Shown: positions 1 to 9,022, numbered from the stretch's first letter. The stretch: DNA of 64,000 nucleotides from Bacteroidaceae bacterium (GCA_024688885.1 JAILDV010000035.1:1-64000); one strand, 5' to 3'. Notes: generated by a model not told the origin, from the sequence alone. Translations and numbers: made by a program.

Positions 1-186
1 GAGAAGGCTATTGCAGAGAATGACCCCAGCAAGTATCAATTGATGGCTATGAATGTGTTGGCATCCGGTTCTATTTCTGTTCAGGAGTCATTTGACTACA
101 TTAATAGTCTGAATCTACAGAGCGTTACATTTGGCGCATCATCAAAGGGACACATCCAAAGCTCGTTTGATGCAATCAAGATTTGA
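1..186 (+). CDS. 3' end of a CDS (61 aa visible, ...SSFDAIKI*), product unknown
   Basis: Open frame 1 from the window start to TGA at 184-186, just upstream of gmd. Confidence 0.6.
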   Translation, partial: EKAIAENDPSKYQLMAMNVLASGSISVQESFDYINSLNLQSVTFGASSKGHIQSSFDAIKI

Positions 187-203
187 AATAAGATATAATT
201 AAT

Positions 204-1310
204 ATGGCAAAAGTAGCACTAATTACAGGTGTGACCGGTCAAGACGGTTCATACCTGTCAGAGTTTCTCTTGGAGAAAGGATATGATGTCCACGGTATTA
301 TCCGTCGTTCTTCTGTGGACTTCCGTGAAAGGATTGCACACCTGGAAGGCAAACCTCATTTCCACTTGCACTATGCTGACTTGGGCGATTCCATGTCTAT
401 TGTAAAGGTGGTTGATAAGGTTAAACCGAATGAAATATATAACTTGGCAGCACAGAGTCATGTGCAAGTGAGCTTTGACTCGCCGGAGTTTACGGCAGAT
501 GTTGATGCCACCGGTGTGCTCCGCGTGCTGGAGGCCGTGCGCGCCTGCCACTTGGAGAAGACCTGCCGCGTCTACCAGGCCTCTACCTCCGAGCTCTATG
601 GCAAGGTAGAGGAGGTCCCCCAGAACGAGAACACCCCCTTCCATCCCTACAGCCCCTATGCCGTCGCCAAGCTCTACGGCTTCTGGATTGTCAAGGAATA
701 CCGTGAGGCCTACAATATGTTCTGCTGCAGCGGCATCCTGTTCAACCACGAGAGCGAACGCCGTGGCGAGACCTTTGTCACCCGCAAGATCACCCTTGCT
801 GCCGCCCGCATCAGCCAGGGCCTGCAAGACTGCCTCTACCTGGGCAATATGGACAGCCTCCGCGACTGGGGCTATGCCAAGGACTATGTAGAGTGCATGT
901 GGCTCATCCTGCAGAACGACCGTCCCGAGGACTTTGTCATTGCCACCGGTGTGCAGCACTCCGTCCGCGAGTTCACCCAGCTGGCTTTCAAACATGCTGG
1001 AATTGAACTGAAGTTTGAAGGCAAGGGTATTGATGAGAAGGGTATTGTTGTGAAGGGTCCCGAGAAGCTTATTGGCAAGACCGTTGTTGCCGTTAGCGAA
1101 GATTTCTACCGTCCTACGGATGTCGTTAATCTCTGGGGTGACCCCACCAAGGCCAAGGCCCGTCTGGGCTGGAATCCCGCCAAGACCAGCTTCGAGCAGC
1201 TTGTCAAGCTGATGGTAGAGCACGACATTGCCAAGGTAGCCGCCGAAGGAGCTGCCGCCAAAGTCCGCACGAACCTTGCAGAGTATCTAGAGAAAGGAAT
1301 TGTAAAGTAG
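204..1310 (+). CDS. gmd: GDP-mannose 4,6-dehydratase
   Basis: [37 protein letters not shown] Rossmann N-terminus, YxxxK region ([11 protein letters not shown]), [17 protein letters not shown]. Confidence 0.97.
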   Translation: MAKVALITGVTGQDGSYLSEFLLEKGYDVHGIIRRSSVDFRERIAHLEGKPHFHLHYADLGDSMSIVKVVDKVKPNEIYNLAAQSHVQVSFDSPEFTADVDATGVLRVLEAVRACHLEKTCRVYQASTSELYGKVEEVPQNENTPFHPYSPYAVAKLYGFWIVKEYREAYNMFCCSGILFNHESERRGETFVTRKITLAAARISQGLQDCLYLGNMDSLRDWGYAKDYVECMWLILQNDRPEDFVIATGVQHSVREFTQLAFKHAGIELKFEGKGIDEKGIVVKGPEKLIGKTVVAVSEDFYRPTDVVNLWGDPTKAKARLGWNPAKTSFEQLVKLMVEHDIAKVAAEGAAAKVRTNLAEYLEKGIVK

Positions 1311-1317
1311 GCTTGAG

Positions 1318-1361
1318 CCTCCTTTGGTGTTCCTTTAGTCCTCCTTTGGTGTTCCTTTAGT
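1318..1361. repeat. 22-bp tandem repeat, 2 full copies plus partial (cctcctttggtgttcctttagt)
   Basis: Direct reading; identical copies at 1318 and 1340. Confidence 0.9.
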
Positions 1362-1371
1362 CCTCCTTGGG

Positions 1372-1437
1372 TTCGTAGTGGTAAGGTCGTAGGTTCGTAG
1401 TGATAAGGTCGCAGGTTCGTAGTGGTAAGGTCGTAGG
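1372..1437. repeat. 22-bp tandem repeat, 3 copies (ttcgtagtggtaaggtcgtagg)
   Basis: Direct reading at 1372, 1394 and 1416; the middle copy has 2 differences. Confidence 0.9.
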
Positions 1438-2152
1438 TAGGCTGTAGTTGTCAACTGTCAACTCGTAAGGTTATAGGACAAAGGTTAAATAGTTAAATCT
1501 CATTTTTGAGCCTTTTCATTTCATCAACAGCATATTGCATATTATGAATCTGGTAAAATGCAAGAGAGAGGTGACAGTGACCTGTCTCCATTGCTGACTG
1601 TCAATAATCTCCTCCACCCCTTAATTAGTATTCCAGTTTATTCCATATTTTTCTATCTGTTTATGTTACAAATTTATAAAATCAGCCTCAAAAGTACGCT
1701 TTTTTTTTGTATTGTCAAAACTAAGCCTTAACTTTGTGTTGACAATGACCGGAATCGCTAGATGAAGGTTTTAGTAGCAACTTTAATCATAGGAGGCGCA
1801 AAATTATGCGAACAAAAATATAACAGATCAAGGTGACGAAAAAAGTCCCATACTACTGCAATAGTATAGGACTGAGAGGTTGGCTTCCCGATTGGCTTTC
1901 CGAGTTACCCCGAAAAAAAGGAACGAACCTGCTAGGTTTTGCAAAGGTAAGGATTCTTTCTGAATGTTGCAAAAAAATGGTTCTAAAATCGGGATTTCAT
2001 AATTATCTTTATTATCAACTATTTTATATAATAGAATATGAAGACAAGAAAGAACCTCGGTTTTGAGGACGGGAAAAGTTCTTCCCCATTGCTAAAGAAA
2101 GGCATCTTGCCTACAGCGGACAAGACACCACTGCCAGTGCTGGAACATAAAA

Positions 2153-2566
2153 ATGGAGGTCAAAGACATGGGAGGTAGAGGTAGTTTTGATAAAGCCACC
2201 ATGTCAATCCCCGTGGAAAATAGAACATATGTAACACTTGACGTGGTAGATGGTATCAAGATAATAGAGGATTTCAAGAGCGGAAATGGCAAGACACCCG
2301 TCATGTCGAATACAGCTGATACGGTGTATGCCGTTTGGAGTGAGTCGGCTGGACGCATCAAACATATTTTCTATTTCAAGAATCACGTGTTGTACTATTC
2401 CATTGATATGGAAGGGAAAAATTCTCATGCTCACAATGTCTATGTAGATCCCAAGACTGGTGAGATAGGAAGAAAGACTCATGACAAAAATAATCGTCTT
2501 GAACTGAGTCCGAAAGAATGGAATATCGTTAATAAGTTAGAAAAATGGACAAAGAAAAAGAATTGA
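2153..2566 (+). CDS. Hypothetical protein with MGGRGSFDK N-terminus (start may be 2168)
   Basis: ORF; overlaps the next ORF in operon-like arrangement. Confidence 0.6.
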   Translation: MEVKDMGGRGSFDKATMSIPVENRTYVTLDVVDGIKIIEDFKSGNGKTPVMSNTADTVYAVWSESAGRIKHIFYFKNHVLYYSIDMEGKNSHAHNVYVDPKTGEIGRKTHDKNNRLELSPKEWNIVNKLEKWTKKKN

Positions 2567-2958
2567 TTATGAATAACTGGATGGAGTTCCATCCAGTTAT
2601 TACCAGTGCCGATTTAGGCTGGAGTGAGGAGTGCATCAGGGATGCTATGTCTGAAGACCCGAAAGAGATATTCAATTATTTCTGGCATAACTTCTTTTCC
2701 ATCATCTTTTACTATGTGGACGATGGTAACTTCTATGAGTTGTTTATGGAATCGAATCCCCACAAATTTTGGCGTATCCCCAAGATTGAATACTGGGATG
2801 GCAAGTACATAGGTAGACAGATTCAATGGGAAAGTCATCAGGAAGGAGATGTACTGTATGAGTTTGACGACGACACCGATTTGTGGGAAACTCTTCATAT
2901 TGGTGGCAAACCTATTGGCGAGGTACTTAAACGTTCTTATATAGCTGAAATCAATTGA
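2545..2958 (+). CDS. Hypothetical protein
   Basis: ORF overlapping both neighbours. Confidence 0.6.
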   Translation: MDKEKELIMNNWMEFHPVITSADLGWSEECIRDAMSEDPKEIFNYFWHNFFSIIFYYVDDGNFYELFMESNPHKFWRIPKIEYWDGKYIGRQIQWESHQEGDVLYEFDDDTDLWETLHIGGKPIGEVLKRSYIAEIN

Positions 2959-3710
2959 GGATGAGCAATAGACAACTATCATTTTTTTCGGAGTATGAAT
3001 TGACTAAAATGATCTCGCCAGCTTTCTCTAAAAAGAAAAATCAGGCAGAATGGAACCTTAGAGTCAATAGGCTTGGGGCAGTTCGTGCTGATTTGTCAAA
3101 AGACCTTCAGCTGTCAGATGAGGGCTGCCCGACTATCCAACCATATTATGGAATACCTCAACATCCTCTGATTAATTTTAAGGAGGCTTTGGCTATAGAA
3201 AGTTTTGAATACTGGGTGCATTTCTTTATTGATGATGTTCTTTTTGAACAGATATGGAATCCGAGGTACACAGCAAGGGATATTGATATACTCTGCAGGT
3301 TCAAGGGAATTTTCACACCAGATTTCACATTAGATCCGAGACTTTCCCAATGGCAAGAACAGTTCAACATATTTAGAAGCCGAGCCATCGGCCAACTCGT
3401 CCAAAAAAGAGGGGGCATTGTCATTCCGACAATAGGATGGTCTTTCCGAAGGAGCTTTGACTATTGTTTCTGCGGGTTGTCAGAAGGTGGAACGGTTGCT
3501 ATTAGCACAAATGGTGTTTTGAATAATTTTGTTTCATTGAGATTGTTTAAGGAAGGGATGTTCGAATTAGAAAGACGCCTACGGCCCGAAGTCATTTTCA
3601 TCTATGGCGAAAAAATAGAACTTCGTACAAACGCCCGTTTAATCTGGCATCCCAATACGCAAATAGTTCATCTGAGGAAGCACGATTCTCAGAAACGCAA
3701 TAAAGAGTAA
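2955..3710 (+). CDS. DUF4417-like protein
   Basis: ORF; PTIGWSFRRSFDYCFCGLSEGGTVAISTNGV region resembles DUF4417. Confidence 0.65.
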   Translation: MRMSNRQLSFFSEYELTKMISPAFSKKKNQAEWNLRVNRLGAVRADLSKDLQLSDEGCPTIQPYYGIPQHPLINFKEALAIESFEYWVHFFIDDVLFEQIWNPRYTARDIDILCRFKGIFTPDFTLDPRLSQWQEQFNIFRSRAIGQLVQKRGGIVIPTIGWSFRRSFDYCFCGLSEGGTVAISTNGVLNNFVSLRLFKEGMFELERRLRPEVIFIYGEKIELRTNARLIWHPNTQIVHLRKHDSQKRNKE

Positions 3711-3712
3711 AT

Positions 3713-3745
3713 AAAAAGGCAAGTTTGAAAAATAACTTGCCTTTT
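3713..3745 (+). terminator. Rho-independent (bidirectional) terminator
   Basis: AAAAAGGCAAGTT-tgaaaaat-AACTTGCCTTTTT just after the stop at 3710. Confidence 0.85.
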
Positions 3746-3769
3746 TCGTTTTATTTCATTTTTTATTCG

Positions 3770-3778
3770 TAACTTTGC
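3770..3778 (+). promoter_or_regulatory. Bacteroidetes -7 promoter element (TAACTTTGC) upstream of the structured region
   Basis: Matches TAnnTTTG consensus; lies between the terminator and the structured region. Confidence 0.6.
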
Positions 3779-3779
3779 C

Positions 3780-4086
3780 ATCGGTTCGGGGAGAAATCCG
3801 GACTAACAAAAGCATTTGCTATTATTTCGCGTTAAGCAAAATTGCGTAGGAAACAATTTGGAATAATAACGCTCGAAAGTAATAGAGATGTGGGATGTTG
3901 GATAACGGCATCTCCATTCCTGCCAATATAGCAATGTATTCACGCCAATGGCGTGGTGCATTCTTACAAGGCAGGATGGGGTTCCAATTCCTACGCAAGC
4001 CCCAGCTTAACGCATAAGAAGCATCACGCTTTCTTTGTGCGTCAGCGATTGGTAGTCGATGCAGTACTTAAAACTATCAATCGAGT
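3780..4086 (+). ncRNA. Candidate structured RNA / long structured leader (copy 1)
   Basis: Hairpins 3784-3803, 3885-3914 (GAGATG/CATCTC), 3919-3975 (CCTGCC/GGCAGG enclosing CACGCC/GGCGTG) and 4021-4062. Stem CTATTATTTCG (3819-3829)/CGAAAGTAATAG (3874-3885). Long-range pairing 3829-3863 with 3982-4013. Confidence 0.75.
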
Positions 4087-5211
4087 ATGGCTAACACTAA
4101 CCTCGCTAACGCTAAAACGGCAAAGAACGACGAGTTCTACACACAATATGCAGATATACAGAAGGAGATAAATGCTTACTTGGAATTCGACCCGAATGTG
4201 TTTCGCGGTAAGACGGTTCTTCTTCCATGTGATGACCCTGAATGGAGTAACTTCACAAAATTCTTTGCTCAAAACTTTGAGAACTTTGGACTGAAGAAAC
4301 TGGTTAGTACGAGTTATGCTGTAGAGTCGAAGAAGATAAAGGACTGGAAACCTACACTCTTTGAAACAGAAAGCCCTTATTACGACGCAGACAAGAGCCG
4401 TACTAACGGCAAGATATTTATCCTTGATGAAGACATCAATAGCGATGGCCGCTTTAATATCAATGACCTTCATTGGAATTACCTTGAAGGTGATGGGGAT
4501 TTCCGTAGCGATGAGGTGAAAGCCCTTCGTGATGAAGCGGATATAATAATAACTAATCCGCCTTTCTCGCTGTTTAGGGAGTTTGTGGCATGGTTGATAG
4601 AATCCGAAAAGCAATATGCAATAATTGGGAATGTGAATGCCATATCATACAAAGAAGTTTTTCCTTTAATAAGAGATAACAAAATGTGGATGGGTGTAAG
4701 TATCCATAGCGGAGACCGTGAATTTGGTGTACCAGATTCATATCCACTTGAAGCAGCTGGTTGGCGTATTGATGATAATGGTAATAAGTTTATACGAGTA
4801 AAGGGAGTTCGTTGGTTTACAAATATTGACCATGGGCTTAGACATGAAAATTTTCCTTTAATGACGATGGAGGATAACATCCTTTATTCAAAGCACAAAG
4901 AAATCAAAGGAAAAAAATACATTCACTACGAGAACTATGATGCAATAGATGTACCATACACAGATGCTATTCCTGCAGATTATGAAGGAGTGATGGGAGT
5001 ACCTCTAACTTTCTTGGATAGATATTGCCCAGATCAATTTGAAATTATTGGTCATCCTCATGGGGATTATGGTTTGGAATTGGGACTTAAACCATATCCA
5101 CGTGAATTGAAAAAATTGAACAAAGGACTTCGAGATGGAGACCTCTATTTTATGAAGGAAGGCATCCCCGAGTTGCCATATCGTAGAATACTAATCCGCA
5201 AAAAACAATAG
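4087..5211 (+). CDS. EcoRI-family adenine-specific DNA methyltransferase
   Basis: [21 protein letters not shown]-terminus, [19 protein letters not shown] catalytic motif; paralogous to 62679-63809. Confidence 0.88.
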   Translation: MANTNLANAKTAKNDEFYTQYADIQKEINAYLEFDPNVFRGKTVLLPCDDPEWSNFTKFFAQNFENFGLKKLVSTSYAVESKKIKDWKPTLFETESPYYDADKSRTNGKIFILDEDINSDGRFNINDLHWNYLEGDGDFRSDEVKALRDEADIIITNPPFSLFREFVAWLIESEKQYAIIGNVNAISYKEVFPLIRDNKMWMGVSIHSGDREFGVPDSYPLEAAGWRIDDNGNKFIRVKGVRWFTNIDHGLRHENFPLMTMEDNILYSKHKEIKGKKYIHYENYDAIDVPYTDAIPADYEGVMGVPLTFLDRYCPDQFEIIGHPHGDYGLELGLKPYPRELKKLNKGLRDGDLYFMKEGIPELPYRRILIRKKQ

Positions 5212-5213
5212 CT

Positions 5214-6389
5214 ATGCAAACGAAATTGATGACCGACCTTACGGTCAAAGAGATATGTGAAGGTTTTGTCTATAATCAATTGGAAGGCAAAGGCCTGTTT
5301 GGATGGGCTGGCAAACTGACCATTCAGCCAGAGTATCAGCGCAATTATCTCTATGCTGAGAATGACGGAAAGAAAGAGGTTGCTGTGATTGAAAGCATAC
5401 TGAAAGACTATCCGATAGGACTGATATATTTCAATGAACCAGAGTCAGGTCGCTATGAGATTCTTGACGGACAGCAGCGCATCACAAGTATTGGACGTTT
5501 TGTTACAGGAAAGTTTGCCATCAAAGATAATTTTGGCATGGAGCAATACTTCACAGGACTTAACCCTGAGGAACAAGAGAAGATTCTCAACTACAAACTT
5601 CTTATATACATTTGCGAGGGTACAGAGAAGGAAATAAAGGAATGGTTTGAGACCATCAATATTGCTGGTGTTCCATTAAACAAGCAGGAACTGCTGAATG
5701 CCACCTATTCAGGACCATTTGTTACAAAAGCAAAGGAGACATTCAGTAACTCTCGCCATCCACAACTGCAAAAATGGAGCAGTTATATAAAAGGTAATGC
5801 CAACCGCCAAGAGATTCTTCATGAGGCTCTTGTATGGGTGTCAAAGGGTGAAGATAATGTAGGAGGCTATATGAGTCAGCATCGCAATGAAGACAACATT
5901 GAAGAACTGAAGACATATTTCGATACCGTAATAGAATGGGCAAAGACCTTATTCGGTGAGCCAAAAAGTGAAATGAGAGGTTTGGAATGGGGTGCTTTCT
6001 ATGAGAAATATCATGCCAATTCCTATAACCCCTCACAATTACAACAACGAGTTAACGAACTGTATGCTGATGAGTTTGTAACTAACAAACGTGGAATCTT
6101 TGAATATGTACTCGGTGGAGAGATAGAAAAGAGTCTGTTAAATATCCGTATCTTTGAAGATAGCGTAAAGAAAACTGTCTATGCACGTCAGACGAATGAA
6201 GCTCGCGAGAAAGGCATCAGTAACTGTCCAGAATGTGCGAAAGGACATGAGAATATACGCACCAAGATATACAAGATAACTGAAATGGACGCAGACCACG
6301 TAACTGCATGGAGTAAAGGCGGCAGCACTTCAATAGAGAACTGCCAAATGCTATGCAAAGCACATAACAGAGCGAAAGGAAACAAATAA
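5214..6389 (+). CDS. DUF262 (ParB/Srx-like) protein with C-terminal HNH endonuclease domain
   Basis: [15 protein letters not shown]262 signature; CPECAKG...[35 protein letters not shown] motif. Confidence 0.9.
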   Translation: MQTKLMTDLTVKEICEGFVYNQLEGKGLFGWAGKLTIQPEYQRNYLYAENDGKKEVAVIESILKDYPIGLIYFNEPESGRYEILDGQQRITSIGRFVTGKFAIKDNFGMEQYFTGLNPEEQEKILNYKLLIYICEGTEKEIKEWFETINIAGVPLNKQELLNATYSGPFVTKAKETFSNSRHPQLQKWSSYIKGNANRQEILHEALVWVSKGEDNVGGYMSQHRNEDNIEELKTYFDTVIEWAKTLFGEPKSEMRGLEWGAFYEKYHANSYNPSQLQQRVNELYADEFVTNKRGIFEYVLGGEIEKSLLNIRIFEDSVKKTVYARQTNEAREKGISNCPECAKGHENIRTKIYKITEMDADHVTAWSKGGSTSIENCQMLCKAHNRAKGNK

Positions 6390-6408
6390 CGAACAAAAGT
6401 TTATAATT

Positions 6409-6711
6409 TTGAAAAAAGTATTATTATCCTTTATGATGTCGATGACAGGAATGGCTATCAATGCACAGGTGCCTGATATTGATTCTGCTGCCATAATAAT
6501 TAATGAATCAGGGAACTTCGATCCGAAAGCAACACTTAGGGCTGAAGATAGAAGAAGGAACTCTGGAGAGTTAAAGTGGATGGAATTAACTGTGAAACAG
6601 AAAAATAAAAAATATAGAGGGGTGCAAAATACTTGTGCTCCTCTTACTGTTTTAAGTGTCACTCGTATACACACTTCAATGTCACTCGTATACAACATCA
6701 AACGTCACTAA
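6409..6711 (+). pseudogene. Possible truncated exported-protein fragment (TTG start, signal peptide, no recognisable domain)
   Basis: MKKVLLSFMMSMTGMAINAQ signal-like N-terminus; the ORF runs into repeat DNA. Confidence 0.3.
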
Positions 6712-6835
6712 TATACTCAGCTCGATGTCACTAATATACTCGATTCTGTGTCAAGGCTATACTCGTTCGTGCTTAAGGGGTATTCTCACTTCTACTTAAG
6801 GGGCATTCTCAAGTCTGTGTAAGGGCTATCCTCAA
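6656..6835. repeat. Degenerate ~23-bp tandem repeats (about 8 units, gtcactcgtatactc-like)
   Basis: Direct reading: tGTCACTcgTATACaC / tGTCACTcgTATACaaC / GTCACTaaTATACtC / tGTCACTaaTATACtC / tGTCAaggcTATACtC / ...gggTATtCtC / ...ggcATtCtC / ...gcTATcCtC. Confidence 0.75.
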
Positions 6836-6885
6836 AGGGTATGTTTGGCGCTGCGCTAAATGATAAATGAAAAATGATAAATGAA

Positions 6886-6942
6886 AGATGCGATTGAGCG
6901 AGTGCAGAAGTCAAACTTGAACTCTGCCGAGCGTGAGCATCT
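6886..6942. repeat. Inverted repeat / stem-loop
   Basis: AGATGC...GCATCT outer arms; GCAGA-TCAA-ac-TTGA-TCTGC inner arms. Confidence 0.65.
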
Positions 6943-7278
6943 TCGGCGAAGCCAAAAATGAAGAAATGAAAGAATGAAAAATGGGTGACAGTGTTGCCAC
7001 AAAGATGGGCACTCAGTGTGAAATAACATGCGCTGTAAGAACGAAATATTATGCGCTGGGTGCGTGAACCTTTAGCTCGCCGTTAGGCAAATGTGATGCG
7101 CACGGTGCGCACGTAGTAGAGAATGTCTTGTTTTGGTTAAATATAACAGGGAAAGTGGTTTTATGGAAAGAGAAAGAGGATGAATGTTGTGGAAAAGTAT
7201 GGGTGTTTTTGATTTTTTCTTGAAAAAAAGTTGTAACGTCAGAAGAATTTACTACTTTTGCACTCGGAAATGAAAAAC

Positions 7279-7351
7279 GCGGTAGTGGCTCAGTTGGTAG
7301 AGCATTGGCTTCCCAAGCCGAGGGTCGCGGGTTCGAGTCCCGTCTACCGCT
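7279..7351 (+). tRNA. tRNA-Gly (CCC)
   Basis: GCGGTAG...CTACCGC acceptor stem, anticodon loop TTCCCAA, GGTTCGAGTCC T-arm. Confidence 0.96.
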
Positions 7352-7430
7352 CTTAGGTTAAACAATAAACTAAAGGCTGAATGTGAAAAACTAAAAGTGA
7401 AAGTTTCCACTCGTTGATGGTAGATGACTC

Positions 7431-8861
7431 TTGCTTTTAGTTTTTTGTTTTGGTCTTAACTTCAAAAAGGTCGGTTCTATGCTGTTCATGACATTGATTA
7501 TCGTTGCTGTCGTGTTCATTGGTTTGGTTTTGATGAGTACGGAGCAGATGCATCATATCAATCGTGCCACGGTGGCGATGGTGTGTGGTGTTATTGCATG
7601 GGTGATTTATCTGTTGAATGGTGGGGATTTCGTGCCTTTGATGCATGGCGATGAATACAAGGAGTTTTTGGCTGGCGGTGCTTCGACAACAGACAGCCTG
7701 AAATTCTTTGTGGCTGACCACATCATCTTGAAGTATATAGGTGAGGCATGTTCCGTCATTCTTTTCCTGATTGCCACCAACACGATTGTGGAGGTGCTGC
7801 ACAACAATGGTGTGTTTGATGCGCTGATAGAATGGCTGAGGATGCGCAACAGCCGTGTGTTCCTGTGGGTGATTTCCCTGCTGACATTTGCCATATCTGC
7901 CAATGTGGACAACTTGACGACGGTGGTGCTGATGATGAGCATCATCTCGCAGATTGTGCGGAACCACCATCAGCGTGTCATTTATGCCTGCACCATCATG
8001 ATTGCAGCATGCATGGGTGGCTGCTTCACGGCGATTGGCGACATGACATCTGTGATGCTGTGGGTACGTGGCGTCATCACGCCTTCTGCATACGCGGCGG
8101 GTTTGTTCCTGCCAGCGTTTGTAAGTCTGTGCGTGTTCAATGCACTGATAGGCATGAAACTGCATGGGCGTGTGGAGATATTCTCTGTCATTTCCAGGTA
8201 TAATGGAGATGATTCCTATCTGTCCGCTTGGCAGAAGGTGACGTTGCTGGTGTTGGGTATCGCAGGTTTGTGGTTCATTCCATCTTTCCATTTTATCACG
8301 AAACTTCCTCCGTTCCTCGGTTCTCTGTGTGTCTTGGCACTTATCTGGGCGGTGGAAGGATTGTTCAATTTGGAGAGGAACGGCAATGTATTGCTCGTAC
8401 AGCGCCATTATTTCCGCAACACCGAGTTTATCGGCATGCGCATGATTCTCTATTTCCTTGGCATTTCGCTGAGCATAGGCGCTTTTGCAGAATGTGGCGC
8501 GCTTGACTTTGTGGGCAATTGGTTGGAGGCACATATTAATAATGTGTATATATATGGTGTGGCTGTCGGCTTGCTGTCTTCCATCATGGATAATGTGCCG
8601 TTGATGATGACGGGTATGAACATCTTCCAGATGGACACGGTGGCAGGTTCAACATCGGAGTTTGTCCAGAATGGCATCTATTGGCAGTTGCTGTCCTATT
8701 GCTGTGCGTGTGGAGGTTGCCTGTTGTTCATGGGCTCTCTTACAGGACAGGCTGTGCTGGAAGTGGAACGAATCCGTTTCAAGTGGTACATTCGCCATTA
8801 TCTCTGGCGTGCCTTGGTGGCATGGGCAGTAGGTCTTGGCGTGTTCTGGCTGACACATTAG
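7431..8861 (+). CDS. nhaD: NhaD-type sodium:proton antiporter (true start probably 7479)
   Basis: Multi-TM protein; SANVDNLTTVVLMMSI, GGCFTAIGDMTSVMLW, SSIMDNVPLMMT typical of NhaD/ArsB-like carriers. Confidence 0.85.
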   Translation: MLLVFCFGLNFKKVGSMLFMTLIIVAVVFIGLVLMSTEQMHHINRATVAMVCGVIAWVIYLLNGGDFVPLMHGDEYKEFLAGGASTTDSLKFFVADHIILKYIGEACSVILFLIATNTIVEVLHNNGVFDALIEWLRMRNSRVFLWVISLLTFAISANVDNLTTVVLMMSIISQIVRNHHQRVIYACTIMIAACMGGCFTAIGDMTSVMLWVRGVITPSAYAAGLFLPAFVSLCVFNALIGMKLHGRVEIFSVISRYNGDDSYLSAWQKVTLLVLGIAGLWFIPSFHFITKLPPFLGSLCVLALIWAVEGLFNLERNGNVLLVQRHYFRNTEFIGMRMILYFLGISLSIGAFAECGALDFVGNWLEAHINNVYIYGVAVGLLSSIMDNVPLMMTGMNIFQMDTVAGSTSEFVQNGIYWQLLSYCCACGGCLLFMGSLTGQAVLEVERIRFKWYIRHYLWRALVAWAVGLGVFWLTH

Positions 8862-8871
8862 GAACTATTCT

Positions 8872-9022
8872 GAATTAGGAATTAGGAATTAGGAATGAGG
8901 AATTGCCATGCGGGATGTAAGTACAGCGTCAGTTTAACTGTCAATTGTCAACTGTCAACTGTCAACTAAGCAAAGCGATAACTCCTTAACTCCAAAGAAG
9001 TTGAGCATGCGAAACTTAAATT
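8872..9022. repeat. Dispersed repeat copy A (~150 bp), inverted relative to 54101-54270
   Basis: Reverse complement matches 54101-54270 nearly throughout (TTTAAGTTTCGC..TGCTCAACTTCTTTGGAGTTAAGGAG ... CCCGCATGGCAATTCCTCATTCC). Confidence 0.85.

Noticed and set aside
1833-2066. 77-aa ORF before the DUF4417 operon
   Set aside because: No recognisable domain or ribosome-binding context; insufficient support.
3780-4086. Retron msr/msd or DGR template
   Set aside because: No reverse transcriptase ORF is visible in the window near either copy.
3780-6389. HEARO/OMEGA (IscB-type) RNA-guided nuclease as explanation for RNA + HNH
   Set aside because: No RuvC/IscB or TnpB protein; the HNH is at the end of a DUF262 protein and the gene order (RNA-MTase-DUF262) does not match.
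4087-6389. Plain EcoRI-type R-M system
   Set aside because: No EcoRI-like endonuclease; partner is DUF262-HNH and a structured leader is present in both copies.
6656-6835. CRISPR array
   Set aside because: Units are contiguous and degenerate with no unique spacers, and no cas genes are present.
7437-8534. Long antisense ORF (365 aa) opposite nhaD
   Set aside because: His/Gln-rich composition and antisense to a well-supported membrane transporter; codon-shadow artefact.
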